Part shown: in pieces, positions 48,447 to 58,058 of the stretch
How positions within the stretch are numbered: the first letter of the stretch is position 1
Layout of the letters: each line of letters opens with the position of its first letter
NCBI RefSeq assembly: GCF_001598035.1
Contig: NZ_CP014835.1
Location: forward strand, 1,051,001-1,115,000
From: Streptococcus halotolerans
GTDB taxonomy: Bacteria; Bacillota; Bacilli; Lactobacillales; Streptococcaceae
Length of the DNA stretch: 64,000 nt
Direction of reading: 5' to 3'
Made by a program: the position numbers and the translations under genes
Notes under the pieces: generated by a model
The model's input: the letters and a program-made list of their open reading frames with translations, nothing else
What the model was told of the DNA's origin: nothing
The model's database searches: none

Positions 48447-49271
48447 TCACTTGCCGATCTCTTTGATACTTCTATAGCTGACAACATAGAACACCAACAT
48501 TCCTAAAACTAAGGCGCAAAGAGGTATCCAAGTGGACCACAATTCGCCACTAAGTATTCTCATGGCTATTAATTTCTTAATCACACCTAATAGTAAAAAT
48601 GCTAAAATCGGGAAGGTGGCAGCCCTGATTGCTCTTTTCTTCAGGGATAAGAGGAGCACCACTATACTGGTCACGATGACAAATACCCAATCAACTACTT
48701 CTGGAAATGTAAGATAAATCCCCTTATCTCCAACGATATCAGGTAAGCGGAAAATAACATTAAAGAGTATAATTGATCCAACAACGATCAAGCCCATAAT
48801 CACCTTAGACTGTTTTTCTTTGAAAAGAAATTTTGGTAACACTGTAAACACTATCCAGCAAATCAGCGAAGCATTGATACAAGACGCCACGAACATCAAT
48901 AATTCCAATTGAAAATGACCTGTCTCTGAAAATAAAACAAGGATTTCAATACCAAATAAGATAAATACCGCACTAAAATAAATACTTGCTATGTCCTTAA
49001 TAGCGACTTTTGGAGCATTCTTTAACAGCTGGTCTGCCATTTCCTTAGAATCCGTTCCGAAGAAGTCCATCGCCGATAAACCATCCTTTTCTGCCACTTT
49101 AAGATCACTAGCCATAACATAAAGCTGTTCCAAAATAGTTTTTTCATCTTTGAAGAAGGATTTTAAGATCATATACTCTTGAATAGTCTTAAAATAACGT
49201 TTATTTTCAGGTGTCAAGCTGTCTATAATGCTATTCGTTTTATCTCTTAATACCTGTTTTTCATTTTTCAT
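48447..49271 (-). CDS. DUF1129/DUF1700-like multi-pass membrane protein under PadR
   Basis: The ATG at 49271 is preferred: AAAGGAG is 6 nt from it, and 3 nt from the ATG at 49274. Residues 1-~90 are soluble and helical (KRYFKTIQEYMILKSFFKDEKTILEQLY); the rest has about six membrane segments. It resembles proteins paired with PadR regulators, whose function is unknown. It overlaps the padR-like gene by 11-14 nt. Confidence 0.75.
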   Translation of the reverse strand: MKNEKQVLRDKTNSIIDSLTPENKRYFKTIQEYMILKSFFKDEKTILEQLYVMASDLKVAEKDGLSAMDFFGTDSKEMADQLLKNAPKVAIKDIASIYFSAVFILFGIEILVLFSETGHFQLELLMFVASCINASLICWIVFTVLPKFLFKEKQSKVIMGLIVVGSIILFNVIFRLPDIVGDKGIYLTFPEVVDWVFVIVTSIVVLLLSLKKRAIRAATFPILAFLLLGVIKKLIAMRILSGELWSTWIPLCALVLGMLVFYVVSYRSIKEIGK

Positions 49272-49593
49272 CATGCGCTCCTTTCTGAAGCTGTCCCACT
49301 TTTTCTACAAGACTAGACCATTCCTGCCAAAACTCTGTCAGATAAGTTTCTCCGTCTCGTGTGATGGTAAAATACTTACGGTCCGGTCCATCTGATGATG
49401 GCTTTATCCGACCTTTGATATAGTCTTTTTTTTCCAACTTTTGAAGGAGTGGATAGACTGTTCCACCAACCATATTTTCAAAACCTGATTGTCTCAACTT
49501 TTGGACTAATTCATAGCCATAAATTTCATTTTGAGAAATAATCTCTAGTACACACCCATCCAAAACTCCCTTTAATAACTGCGTTTGTCTCAC
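49261..49593 (-). CDS. PadR-family transcriptional regulator
   Basis: A 110-residue winged-helix regulator: LLKGVLDGCVLEIISQNEIYGYELVQKL, GGTVYPLLQKLEKKDYIKGRIKPSSDGPDRKYFTIT (the YPLLxxLE and RKYYxLT PadR signatures) and a C-terminal dimer helix. It is the second gene of a three-gene unit with the 48-residue protein (49609-49755) and the downstream membrane protein. PadR proteins of this type are usually local repressors of membrane stress or drug-response genes. Confidence 0.92.
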   Translation of the reverse strand: MRQTQLLKGVLDGCVLEIISQNEIYGYELVQKLRQSGFENMVGGTVYPLLQKLEKKDYIKGRIKPSSDGPDRKYFTITRDGETYLTEFWQEWSSLVEKVGQLQKGAHDEK

Positions 49594-49608
49594 ATACGTT
49601 CTCCACTT

Positions 49609-49755
49609 TTACTCATTATCATCTGAAAAGATTCCTATTAGGTAACATAGACCTATGATTGCCATTGGTAAACCAATATACCATATCTTAATGATAACTC
49701 CTAAAATAATGGCATTCACAAGAAAAACCATCCCAATTATCTGATTTGTTTTCAT
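49609..49755 (-). CDS. 48-residue membrane protein
   Basis: An unannotated small gene. ATG at 49755, preceded by AGGGGGTC; 48 residues (MKTNQIIGMVFLVNAIILG... then a basic turn IIKIWY and GLPMAIIGLCYLIGIFSDDNE), stop TAA. Two membrane segments (about 6-22 and 28-43) and a charged tail make it look like a real product. It lies 15 nt before padR and so heads that operon. No relative recognised. Confidence 0.7.
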   Translation of the reverse strand: MKTNQIIGMVFLVNAIILGVIIKIWYIGLPMAIIGLCYLIGIFSDDNE

Positions 49756-49850
49756 AAAGACCCCCTAGTTTGTTTTACTTACTAGTCAACAAGTTAATTA
49801 TAATACTTTTTGACTACTTTGTAAAACAAACTAGCCTTTTCTAAACTAAA

Positions 49851-49912
49851 AAAGAGACTGGGACAAAAATCGATCATTCGGAAGAATGCGATTTCATCAT
49901 CTCAGTCTCTTT
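49851..49912. terminator. Long hairpin downstream of the MurM/MurN-type gene
   Basis: AAAGAGACTG at one end pairs with CAGTCTCTTT at the other; the inner part (AAATCG with CGATTT, ATTC with GAAT) also pairs. It begins 4 nt after the stop of the 49916-51151 gene. The AAAGAGACTGGGACAAAAATC motif is common downstream of streptococcal genes. Confidence 0.7.
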
Positions 49913-49915
49913 AGC

Positions 49916-51151
49916 TTATGAGCGTCCTAACAGTTTTTTGACAGCATCAATAGCTTTTTTCTTGAATGGATTTGGATAATACCTGAATGTCCCCATTTTA
50001 CGAACAATGTAACCATTAAAATTCTGTTTGAAACGAAGGACACCATCACTGCCATCAAACACCCCTTGAATACCTAGGAAATTGTAAGTTGGAATACCAC
50101 GTTTAATAGCTTCCAACATGACATGTTCTTGCAGAGCTACAGGAGCGTAAAATTTATTAAACTCAGTATAAGAACCACTAAAAAGATAAATGGCCTCACG
50201 CTCCGTGTATACAAAGAGACTCCCTGCCATAACAACATCTTCCGATCCATGCTCTGCGATCAAATCTTTAGCTTCTAAAATCCGCTTTTCAAAAGTCTCA
50301 GCTTGTGCCTGATACTCTTTTTTCATATTTTGATATTTTCGAGAATCAGGATTAGTAGTTAATTTGTCTTCTAAATCAGCTAACCTAGCGGATAAACTTC
50401 CGAGATCTTTTTGAAGATTTGCCAAATAATCTTGGAAATTAATTTCTGCCACCATGAATTCGCAATTGTCACCGAAAGCATCATAAAAATCTTCGTAATA
50501 GTCCAAAGGTTTATCCGAATACTCACGACGTTCAGATGTTGACGATGTAATCTCTTTGAAAATGGAGAGTTCTGAACGCTCTAACTGACGCAATTTAATG
50601 CCAAATGATGCTACTTTATTAGCTAAGGGTTTTCCTTTTTTAGAAAAAGATTTGCGCAAAGTCTGTGGCGTAATACCCTCTAAACTCTTTACGTATAGCC
50701 AATCTGGCTCACCAGTAGAATAACCTGTCCGCAAACCATCATGACTAAATCCTAGGCTTGTTAACATTTCTAACAATTCTTTATGCTCATCTCCAACCGG
50801 CTCTCCATCACTGGTAAAAGTTTGGTAGGTATCATAAGGTTTAATGATCAACTCCAGAGCTCCATTTTTCTTAGCAAAGTCTTGTAAGTCTTTGTAGAAG
50901 GCTTTCAAATAGGTCCAGTCACTACTTGCAGGCCCTGTATTCATCTCCATGTGCTGACCTCCAGCCATGGCTTTACTGTATAAAATCCCTGCTACTTGAA
51001 TACCTCCGTCAGCCTCAAAGCCCATAAAACGAGTTAAAAATCCTCGCTTACTAAGAAGCTCTGCCATTTCCAAAGACTGCGTAAATGAAATCTCTGAAAA
51101 ATGCGATAAGGCATTGCTATATTGTTCTTTACTTAATTCTACTAATACCAT
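49916..51151 (-). CDS. MurM/MurN-type FemX aminoacyltransferase
   Basis: A 411-residue enzyme of the Fem family, which adds amino acids from aminoacyl-tRNA to lipid II, building the interpeptide bridge. Seen: two GNAT-like domains (LSKRGFLTRFMGFEADGG; YTEFNKFYAPVALQEHVMLEAIKRGIPTYNFLGIQG near the end) with a helical coiled-coil arm at ~250-310 (LQKDLGSLSARLADLEDKL). It is closer to MurN/FemB-type length. Which residue it adds is not readable. One gene here, whereas pairs occur in many streptococci. Confidence 0.85.
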   Translation of the reverse strand: MVLVELSKEQYSNALSHFSEISFTQSLEMAELLSKRGFLTRFMGFEADGGIQVAGILYSKAMAGGQHMEMNTGPASSDWTYLKAFYKDLQDFAKKNGALELIIKPYDTYQTFTSDGEPVGDEHKELLEMLTSLGFSHDGLRTGYSTGEPDWLYVKSLEGITPQTLRKSFSKKGKPLANKVASFGIKLRQLERSELSIFKEITSSTSERREYSDKPLDYYEDFYDAFGDNCEFMVAEINFQDYLANLQKDLGSLSARLADLEDKLTTNPDSRKYQNMKKEYQAQAETFEKRILEAKDLIAEHGSEDVVMAGSLFVYTEREAIYLFSGSYTEFNKFYAPVALQEHVMLEAIKRGIPTYNFLGIQGVFDGSDGVLRFKQNFNGYIVRKMGTFRYYPNPFKKKAIDAVKKLLGRS

Positions 51152-51555
51152 GTTAAATCCTTCTCTATAATGTTTCCTTATTATTATAACAAAAATGAGA
51201 CCAAGACAAGGCTCCTAATCAACCGAAACATTCCAAACCTCTTATCATCACGCCCACAAAGTCCGCAAAAGAGGTTATGGTTTGGAAAAATCAAACAAAC
51301 AGTTAGAAAGGAGCAGCATCTTTCCATATTCAAAGGCAATCAGGAACCATCCACTTGACATTCCTCCTATTGTCTTTAATCAGTTATGACCTCATTCCCA
51401 ACAAAAAGAGGTCTAGCGATCCCAAATATTGATACATGAATAATCTTATCACGGCACAGATGTTATCATTATTATTTAAACCTTTGCCAGAACTAGCAAA
51501 CACTTACGATTATTAGCAATAAAAAACACGAGGAGCTCCTCTTGTTTTTTAGTTA
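51152..51555. other. Intergenic tract between the Fem-type gene and metG
   Basis: About 400 bp. It has the promoter region of the Fem-type gene and the metG terminator at the right. A 62-codon frame at 51170-51358 has no ribosome site and no resemblance. Otherwise nothing seen. Confidence 0.5.
51521..51550. terminator. Terminator after metG
   Basis: AAAAAACACG AGGAG CTCCT CTTGTTTTTT: a stem with almost no loop and A/T tails, 6 nt after the metG stop. Works in either direction. Confidence 0.85.
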
Positions 51556-53613
51556 TTAACCAATGACACTACCATTTGGCACACTGTCATCAACGGTCAA
51601 GACAGTCAATTGGTCATCGTACTCAGCTGAAAGAATCATACCTTGACTGATGTATTTTTTCATCATTTTGCGTGGTTTTAAGTTGGCAACGATTTGCAAC
51701 TTCTTACCTACGAGTTCTTGTTCATTCGGATAATATTTAGCGATACCAGAAAGAATTTGACGATCCTCACCATCTCCAGCATCCAAACGGAAGCGAAGCA
51801 ATTTATCAGATCCCTCTACCTTTTCCACTTCCTTCACTTCAGCGACACGGATTTCAAGCGCCTCAAAAGTATCAAATTTGATTTCATCCTTTTGAGATTT
51901 GAGTTCTACCTTTTCTGGAATCCATTCTTTTTCTGCTGCCGGTTTGCCAGCATTCATTTGATCCTTGATGTAGTTAATCTCCATTTCCATATCAAGACGT
52001 GGGAAAATGGGTGTTCCTTTTGCAATCACTTGAGCACCACTTGGCAGTCCTGAAAGTTCAAGATTTTCAAGATCGAAATCATTTCCCAAACCAAGTTGTT
52101 CCATAATAGCGTTTGATGTTTGCATCATAAATGGTTGAAGGAGATGAGCGACTACGCGTAAGCTAGCTGCCAGATGTGCCATGACAGCCGCCAAACGTGC
52201 CTTATCGCCATCTTCTTTAGCCAAGACCCAAGGGGCTGTTTCATCGATATACTTGTTGGTACGAGAGATAATATTCCAAACGGCTTCTAAAGCTCTTGGA
52301 TAATCTACGGCGTCCATATTTTGATGATAGAGTTTGATATTGTCAGCTACAAAGTCAGCCAAGTCAGCATCAAATGCTGTCACGTTTTCTTTGTAATCAG
52401 GAATGCTACCACCAAAGTATTTGTTAATCATCGCAACCGTACGGTTAAGAAGGTTACCAAGGTCATTTGCCAATTCATAGTTAATCCGCCCAACATAATC
52501 CTCTGGTGTGAACGTTCCATCAGATCCAACAGGGAGACTGCGCATCAGATAGTAGCGCAACGGATCAAGGCCAAAACGTTCTACCAACATTTCTGGATAA
52601 ACGACATTACCTTTTGATTTAGACATTTTCCCATCTTGCATAACAAACCAACCATGGGCTACCAAACGATTTGGCAATGGTAACTCAAGCGCCATCAGAA
52701 TGATTGGCCAGTAAATAGAGTGGAAACGTAAGATATCCTTACCAACCATGTGATTAACTTCTGGATTTACAGTAAAGTCCCAAGTCTTACCTGCCTCATC
52801 CGTCCATGATTTAGTGACAGTATCCGCCAACCAGAATTGCTCAAAGTTCGCTGAATCAGCTTGACCATAACCAAGGGCTGTTGCATAGTTGAGAAGAGCG
52901 TCAATCCAAACGTAAACAACATGTTTAGGATTTGAAGGCACTTGAACGCCCCAAGTAAAGGTTGTACGTGAAACGGCAAGATCTTCTAAACCAGGCTCGA
53001 TAAAGTTTTTTAACATTTCATTCATGCGACCATTGGGACTGATAAAATCAGGATTAGCCTTGTAAAAAGCAACCAATTTATCAGCATATTTGCTAAGCTT
53101 GAAGAAATATGATTCTTCAGAAACTAGCTCCACTTCATGCCCAGATGGCGCCACACCACCGACAACGTTGCCCTCATCGTCACGATAAACTTCTGCTAAT
53201 TGACTTTCTGTGAAGAACTCCTCATCAGAAACAGAGTACCATCCCTGATATTCTCCAAGATAAATATCTCCTTGTTCCAAAAGGCGTTCAAAAACCTGCG
53301 CCACCACTTCCTCATGATAATCGTCAGTTGTACGGATGAATTTATCATACGAAATATCAAGTAAATGCCACAATTCTTTAACGCCGACAGCCATGCCATC
53401 AACATAATCTTGAGGAGTAATACCTGCTTCTTCAGCCTTAGACTGGATTTTTTGGCCATGTTCATCCAGACCTGTTAGGTAAAACACATCATTATTCATC
53501 ATGCGTTTGTAACGTGCTAAAACGTCACAAGCAATGGTTGTATAAGCAGAACCGATATGTAATTTCCCAGATGGGTAATAGATCGGTGTTGTAATATAAA
53601 ATGATTTGGTCAT
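51556..53613 (-). CDS. metG: Methionyl-tRNA synthetase
   Basis: A 685-residue class I synthetase with HIGH-type HIGS (residue ~20), the KMSKS loop ([15 protein letters not shown], ~310) and an appended C-terminal EMAP/Trbp111-like tRNA-binding domain ([26 protein letters not shown] and [15 protein letters not shown], ~575-685). It is the two-domain form usual in Firmicutes. No T-box or leader is evident upstream, only ~300 nt of AT-rich DNA. Confidence 0.97.
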   Translation of the reverse strand: MTKSFYITTPIYYPSGKLHIGSAYTTIACDVLARYKRMMNNDVFYLTGLDEHGQKIQSKAEEAGITPQDYVDGMAVGVKELWHLLDISYDKFIRTTDDYHEEVVAQVFERLLEQGDIYLGEYQGWYSVSDEEFFTESQLAEVYRDDEGNVVGGVAPSGHEVELVSEESYFFKLSKYADKLVAFYKANPDFISPNGRMNEMLKNFIEPGLEDLAVSRTTFTWGVQVPSNPKHVVYVWIDALLNYATALGYGQADSANFEQFWLADTVTKSWTDEAGKTWDFTVNPEVNHMVGKDILRFHSIYWPIILMALELPLPNRLVAHGWFVMQDGKMSKSKGNVVYPEMLVERFGLDPLRYYLMRSLPVGSDGTFTPEDYVGRINYELANDLGNLLNRTVAMINKYFGGSIPDYKENVTAFDADLADFVADNIKLYHQNMDAVDYPRALEAVWNIISRTNKYIDETAPWVLAKEDGDKARLAAVMAHLAASLRVVAHLLQPFMMQTSNAIMEQLGLGNDFDLENLELSGLPSGAQVIAKGTPIFPRLDMEMEINYIKDQMNAGKPAAEKEWIPEKVELKSQKDEIKFDTFEALEIRVAEVKEVEKVEGSDKLLRFRLDAGDGEDRQILSGIAKYYPNEQELVGKKLQIVANLKPRKMMKKYISQGMILSAEYDDQLTVLTVDDSVPNGSVIG

Positions 53614-53921
53614 TATTTAATATCCTTTCCGTGCAAATGAGACACGACTATTGTAACACTTGATTATAGCATATTTTCATATCAGATTTCAAAGAAATGA
53701 CAACTGTCAGACAGAATTAAAATCCGTAAGAGCGGCATGCATCTGCCATAAGAGTTCATGAAAAGTATGGCTTTTTTGATGCTGTCACTGACACAACCGG
53801 TCAAAAAGAGGACAAACATTATCATATAAGCAACGTTTGTCAAATGAAGCCTCTCTTCAAAAACTGAGCGAATCTCAAACCACTAATCATTGAGCAATCC
53901 CATCTAAACCTTACAATAAGA
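53614..53921. other. Intergenic tract upstream of metG
   Basis: About 300 bp without a gene. It carries the metG promoter near 53640-53670. I looked for a T-box-type leader (conserved TGGN box) and did not find one. Confidence 0.5.
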
Positions 53922-55589
53922 CTATTCCTTAGTTTCTTCTACTTCTTTAGGATTTATCTCAACACGATTAAGGTAATTGTCTTTTCCGAGCTCACCTTTA
54001 AAGCTATCCCCTACGGTTAGGAACGGTAAGTCATCCAAGTTTTTGCTAGAAGCCTTGATTTTATAGATATTACCATCTGAAGATACATAATAAACGGTTG
54101 TCCCTGAAATGATTTGACTCGCTAGATGATCCACCTGACCTGAGATTACTGTTATTTTCTTTCCAGTATTCCCAATAGTGGCCAATCGGTCTGTATCCAC
54201 ATCTGTAAATTGTGATAAAAGGCTGACCATATCATTGTTAACCGTCACTTGTTGGTAATCTTCAGCATCTACCAAAGCATAAGATTTCACTAAACCAGCG
54301 TCATCTTTGAGAGACACTAGATAGAAAGCTTTTCCATCAAGTTTTACTAAAGTTGGTGCTGTCGCCTGATATTTTTTCTCCTGTACTTCACCTTCAGCAG
54401 AAGCTTGAGCAGCTGATTCCGTTGCAGAAGCTAACTTGTAGTTGGTCACTTGGCGTGTACGCATGTTGACTAAGATAAATCCTAGATTTGATGAATCGGC
54501 TGTTACGGAAGTAATACCTGTATAAAGGTAAATATCACCATCAATAGCGATATAATTATACAAATCAGTCGTCTCCTTAACACCTGTCTGACTAAACAAG
54601 GTATTGAAGAAGCCATCCTGATAAGTGTAATGATCATCAACACGCATCATAACATTTTCAGCTGAATAAACCCTATCAACCCATTTAGGAATATCTTTCA
54701 ATTCATAAAATCGACTCTTACCAGTCACCGCATCCATAAGTACCATACCACTAGGGTCTTGAGACATCAAACCAAACCTAGGTTTGAAAGTCGTCGCCAC
54801 ATAATAAGGATGACCTTCGTCATTAACCTCAAAGGAAGGATCTGCAAAAATTTTCGTTGGAAACTGCAATCTTAAATGACGCTTGGTATCCCTAAAGAGA
54901 TATTCTGAGTCTGAATAACGCATGGCTTCCTCTAAACGAACCAATTGCGCCTTACCTGTTGTCTGGTTGACCTTGACGTAGTAATCAATCCCTTGCTTGC
55001 GATTAGATAACCACTTCCAAAAACTCTTGTATTCCAATGGTGAGACACGAAACGGCTGATTACCTATCGTAATCTGACGGTAAGCATCTGAAATGCCAAA
55101 CTGCGATACCTTGTCAATTGTACCAAGATAAGTATCGCCAATTTTCTTAGCAGACTTACGATCCAAAAGAGCCAAGGTTGATAAATCTGTCTCGGGAAAA
55201 TCCTTCTCAAAAGAAGCATTTTTAACAGAAATCACATTGGCATAACTTCGCGCTCTAAAAACACGTGACTGGGTCACATTTAAAAGGAAAATACCAGCAA
55301 AGATAGCAATAGTCCCAAGCAGTAACCATTTAAATGCTCTAGTTAATTTAGGAATTGGTGTTATGGCAAATCGTACACCTCCTTTAAATGACTTTTGACC
55401 AAGGTTTGCTCTTTTTAGCCAGTCATCTTTGGGAAATTTGGCAAGATAAGCCAAAGCAACGGCTAACCAAGCACCTAATATTAAAAATATCCAAAACGCT
55501 TGACTAAAAATGGACAAGGGCGGTAAATAAAACCAGTACCAAACCGCCATAAACAATAGCCAACATAAGCCTAAAAACTTCTTCTGCAT
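53922..55589 (-). CDS. Unrecognised large membrane protein
   Basis: The start at 55589 (MQKKFLGLCWLLFMAVWYW) follows GGGAGG; 555 residues. Three membrane segments lie at ~1-50 and ~85-105, then a large extracellular region of ~450 residues with repeated beta-type segments (SMYL, IDGDIYLYTG, VYYVSSDGNIYKI), resembling a propeller-like domain, and an acidic C-terminus. No catalytic motif. Its equivalents in other streptococci are of unknown function. Single gene. Confidence 0.75.
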   Translation of the reverse strand: MQKKFLGLCWLLFMAVWYWFYLPPLSIFSQAFWIFLILGAWLAVALAYLAKFPKDDWLKRANLGQKSFKGGVRFAITPIPKLTRAFKWLLLGTIAIFAGIFLLNVTQSRVFRARSYANVISVKNASFEKDFPETDLSTLALLDRKSAKKIGDTYLGTIDKVSQFGISDAYRQITIGNQPFRVSPLEYKSFWKWLSNRKQGIDYYVKVNQTTGKAQLVRLEEAMRYSDSEYLFRDTKRHLRLQFPTKIFADPSFEVNDEGHPYYVATTFKPRFGLMSQDPSGMVLMDAVTGKSRFYELKDIPKWVDRVYSAENVMMRVDDHYTYQDGFFNTLFSQTGVKETTDLYNYIAIDGDIYLYTGITSVTADSSNLGFILVNMRTRQVTNYKLASATESAAQASAEGEVQEKKYQATAPTLVKLDGKAFYLVSLKDDAGLVKSYALVDAEDYQQVTVNNDMVSLLSQFTDVDTDRLATIGNTGKKITVISGQVDHLASQIISGTTVYYVSSDGNIYKIKASSKNLDDLPFLTVGDSFKGELGKDNYLNRVEINPKEVEETKE

Positions 55590-55661
55590 TGCACAACCTC
55601 CCAAATAGAATTGAGTAAATTATATCACAAAATCACTTTGAACAGGCTGTTTCACTGTTAT

Positions 55662-55768
55662 CTTATACTCTTCGACAACCACAAACAGATCTTGTTGACT
55701 TGATTTGATGACCTTCAGTTCTATCGGCATCGACGTCACCTAGTCTGCTTGTAATCGTCATTGCGTAT
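55662..55768 (-). repeat. BOX-like dispersed repeat, copy 3
   Basis: On the minus strand: ATACGCAATGACGATTAC, then GTCGATGCCGATAGAACT, GGTCATCAAATCAAGTC and ending GTCGAAGAGTATAAG. It aligns with copy 1 over most of its length. Confidence 0.65.
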
Positions 55769-56128
55769 GATAACTTGTCCGCGCTAATCTTTACCACTAG
55801 AAGACGGCAAAGATACTAAGACTTCCTCACTAGATTTCCGTTGTGTTAAAGTGGAGGTATCTTGTTAAGCCGTTAGGAGTTTTCACGCTAGAAGACATCA
55901 CAAAACTGACCAAACACTTAGTTTAGAACACATCACTACTTTCTTGTGAAAAAAGGCAAGCTTTTCTAGAAATGAATGTCTATGACTGTTTACCTACTTT
56001 CTATGGAAATGTTCACGAGTGAAACATCCTTTTGGTTCATCTATTTTAGATAACATCTTATCAAGGTATGTGGAACGCTAAACGTCGAATATTGAAAATA
56101 ACATCACTAAAAAATGAGCAGTCAAGAC

Positions 56129-56440
56129 GCAGTATTTGAAATTGATATCAATAAGGCAAAGTCAGACATATCTATTTTGGTCAATAGCAAAAAAAGTCAT
56201 GGCGTCATTATGACCAACGATGCCACCGATTTCACTCAGTTATGAGACTAGGCAATTTGAAAAATAGCTCAAATCCTGAGCTCCTCTTTGAGTTTGAGGC
56301 AAATGGCCTCTATACACGTCATCTTCACGTTCTTCTAATCAGAGCCGTTCACCGTTTTCAGTCTGCCAGTTAAATCAATGACCGTATCGAGATTAATTTG
56401 AGACACTAGGAAACACGGCAACTCTTATACCAGAAAGATC
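56129..56440 (+). pseudogene. IS110-family transposase remnant
   Basis: Broken frames read AVFEIDINKAKSDISILVN, then after a stop and a shift NPELLFEFEANGLYTRHLHVL. These recall the first blocks of IS110-type DEDD transposases (GIDVSK... and ...FEATGVYSRRL). The remaining part is missing or unreadable. No ends found. Confidence 0.45.
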
Positions 56441-56512
56441 CTGTTCAAGCGTCGTCATCACACGACTTCAGTGAAGTCAGACCAATCCAGTATCGTAGCA
56501 TTCTAGAGACAT

Positions 56513-56549
56513 AAAAAAGGCAATCCAATGAAACCACACACGATTGCCT
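56513..56549 (-). terminator. Orphan terminator-like hairpin
   Basis: On the minus strand GAGGCAATC pairs with GATTGCCT around a 15-nt loop, followed by TTTTTT. No gene now ends here; it may be left from the decayed region or read-through insulation of the IS3 insertion. Confidence 0.5.
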
Positions 56550-56648
56550 CTAAGCATCACTTCATCAGAATAATGTATTGAATCGGTTACACTAAACTAG
56601 ACAGAATTTATAAAGTGTTCTAATAGTAATCAAAAACAGGAGAAATGT

Positions 56649-56939
56649 ATGTCTAGAAGAGTACGTCGTCAATTCACTGATGACTTTAAACAACAAATCG
56701 TTGACCTTCACAATGCAGGTATGAAACGTAGCGAAATCATCAAAGAATATGATTTAACCCCCTCAACCTTTGACAAATGGGTGAGACAAGCTAAAACAAC
56801 TGGTTCCTTCAAATCGGTTGATAATCTAACAAATGACCAACGGGAGCTCATAGCTCTTAGAAAACGCAATAAAGAACTCGAAATGCAGCTAGACATCCTA
56901 AAGCAAGCGGCAGTGATTATGGCACAAAAAGGCAAATAA
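56649..56939 (+). CDS. IS3-family transposase OrfA
   Basis: A 96-residue DNA-binding protein: helix-turn-helix (RRQFTDDFKQQIVDLHNAGMKRSEIIKEYDLTPSTFDKWVRQ) and a leucine-zipper-like helix (RKRNKELEMQLDILKQAAVIM). It ends at a CAAAAAGG slippery-type run; orfB is in the -1 frame and open from there (ITANKDKYSISAMCRWL), so an OrfAB fusion is expected. Confidence 0.92.
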   Translation: MSRRVRRQFTDDFKQQIVDLHNAGMKRSEIIKEYDLTPSTFDKWVRQAKTTGSFKSVDNLTNDQRELIALRKRNKELEMQLDILKQAAVIMAQKGK

Positions 56940-56974
56940 TCACTGCTAACAAGGATAAATACAGCATTTCAGCC

Positions 56975-57754
56975 ATGTGTCGTTGGTTGAACCTCCCTCG
57001 TTCTAGCTATTACTACAAAGCCATAGAGCCAGTATCGGAAACTGAGCTTGAAGAAAAAGTTAAGCAGATTTTCCTTGAGAGCAAATCTAGATATGGTGCT
57101 CGAAAGATCAAGAAATGTCTGGAAACAGAAGGAATCCTCTTGTCTCGTCGTCGCATTCGTCGGATCATGAAGCGATGGAATCTCGTATCTGTTTACCAGC
57201 AGACTACCTTCAAGTCGCATTCTAAAGGGAAAAATGAAGCACCCATTCCAAATCGCTTAGCCAGACAATTCAATCAAGAAAGACCACTTGAAGCGATTGT
57301 AACAGACTTGACTTATGTCCGTGTTGGTAAGCGCTGGGCTTATGTTTGCTTGATAATAGACCTCTATAATCGTGAAATCATTGGTCTGTCAGTCGGTTGG
57401 CAGAAGACTGCAGAGCTCGTAAAGCAAGCGATTCAGAGTATCCCTTATGCCCTAACCAAGGTCAATCTTTTCCATTCTGATCGTGGTAAGGAGTTTGATA
57501 ATCAGCTGATTGATGAGGTGTTAGGAGCATTTGGAATTACCCGTTCACTTAGTCAAGCAGGCTGTCCTTATGATAATGCCGTGGCTGAAAGTACTTATCG
57601 TTCCTTTAAAATTGAGTTTATTAATCAAGAAATCTTTCATTCGCTTGAAGAACTAACTCTCAAAACCAAGGACTACGTCCACTGGTGGAATCATCATCGC
57701 ATTCACGGTAGTCTCAACTATCAAACCCCCATGGCTAGGCGAGTGATCGCTTAA
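56975..57754 (+). CDS. IS3-family transposase OrfB (integrase domain)
   Basis: A 259-residue rve-type catalytic domain: first Asp in VTDLTYVRVG, second in FHSDRGKEFDNQ, Glu in NAVAESTYRSFKIEF (DDE, 35-residue spacing between the last two), and HHRIHGSLNYQTP at the end. Probably expressed only as the frameshifted OrfAB fusion; intact. Confidence 0.93.
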   Translation: MCRWLNLPRSSYYYKAIEPVSETELEEKVKQIFLESKSRYGARKIKKCLETEGILLSRRRIRRIMKRWNLVSVYQQTTFKSHSKGKNEAPIPNRLARQFNQERPLEAIVTDLTYVRVGKRWAYVCLIIDLYNREIIGLSVGWQKTAELVKQAIQSIPYALTKVNLFHSDRGKEFDNQLIDEVLGAFGITRSLSQAGCPYDNAVAESTYRSFKIEFINQEIFHSLEELTLKTKDYVHWWNHHRIHGSLNYQTPMARRVIA

Positions 57755-57799
57755 CAAAAACACTTTATAAAAATTGTACAGAAAAGTGTTGCCTTTTCA

Positions 57800-58058
57800 T
57801 ATTAACTCATCATTCATCACAAACGTTACGATTAAAGGTCTACCCAAAATCGATAAAGTTATCCATGCACTATCATTTGATATTTTATCAATAATCCGCT
57901 AAATAAAGTGTTGGTACTGCAAACCTTTCAAACTATCAAATCATAATGAACAAGACAGCAGCCAGTAAATAACCGTTGTATAAACAATAAGTTTTGTCGT
58001 AAGCTTTGATATACTTGGACAAACGGCAAAAAAAGCCCTCAGCGAGGACTTAAACATC
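57800..58058. other. Intergenic tract between IS3 copy 1 and DUF1275 gene
   Basis: About 260 bp, AT-rich; nothing recognised except a weak hairpin near 58035 that may end the DUF1275 transcript. Confidence 0.4.

Larger units (their letters stand above)
55590..56578. other. Decayed tract with transposase remnant
   Basis: Nearly 1 kb without an intact gene. It starts with BOX-like copy 3 (55662-55768), continues through AT-rich debris, and contains an IS110-type remnant (56129-56440) and a hairpin (56513-56549) just before the IS3-family insertion. Confidence 0.65.
56579..57799 (+). mobile_element. IS3-family element, copy 1
   Basis: 1221 bp, ends TGAATCGGTTACACT... and ...AGTGTTGCCTTTTCA (5'-TG...CA-3'), with imperfect inverted repeats. 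Flanks are TAT on both sides, a plausible 3-bp duplication. It carries orfA and orfB with a -1 frameshift arrangement. It shares its ends and sequence with copy 2 (59138-60358), which is inverted. Confidence 0.92.

Noticed and set aside
51170..51358. A 62-codon frame upstream of the Fem-type gene.
   Set aside because: Opposite to the local promoter, no ribosome site and a basic, low-complexity product.
53614..53921. Possible T-box leader for metG.
   Set aside because: No TGGN-type antiterminator box or specifier-loop layout could be found.
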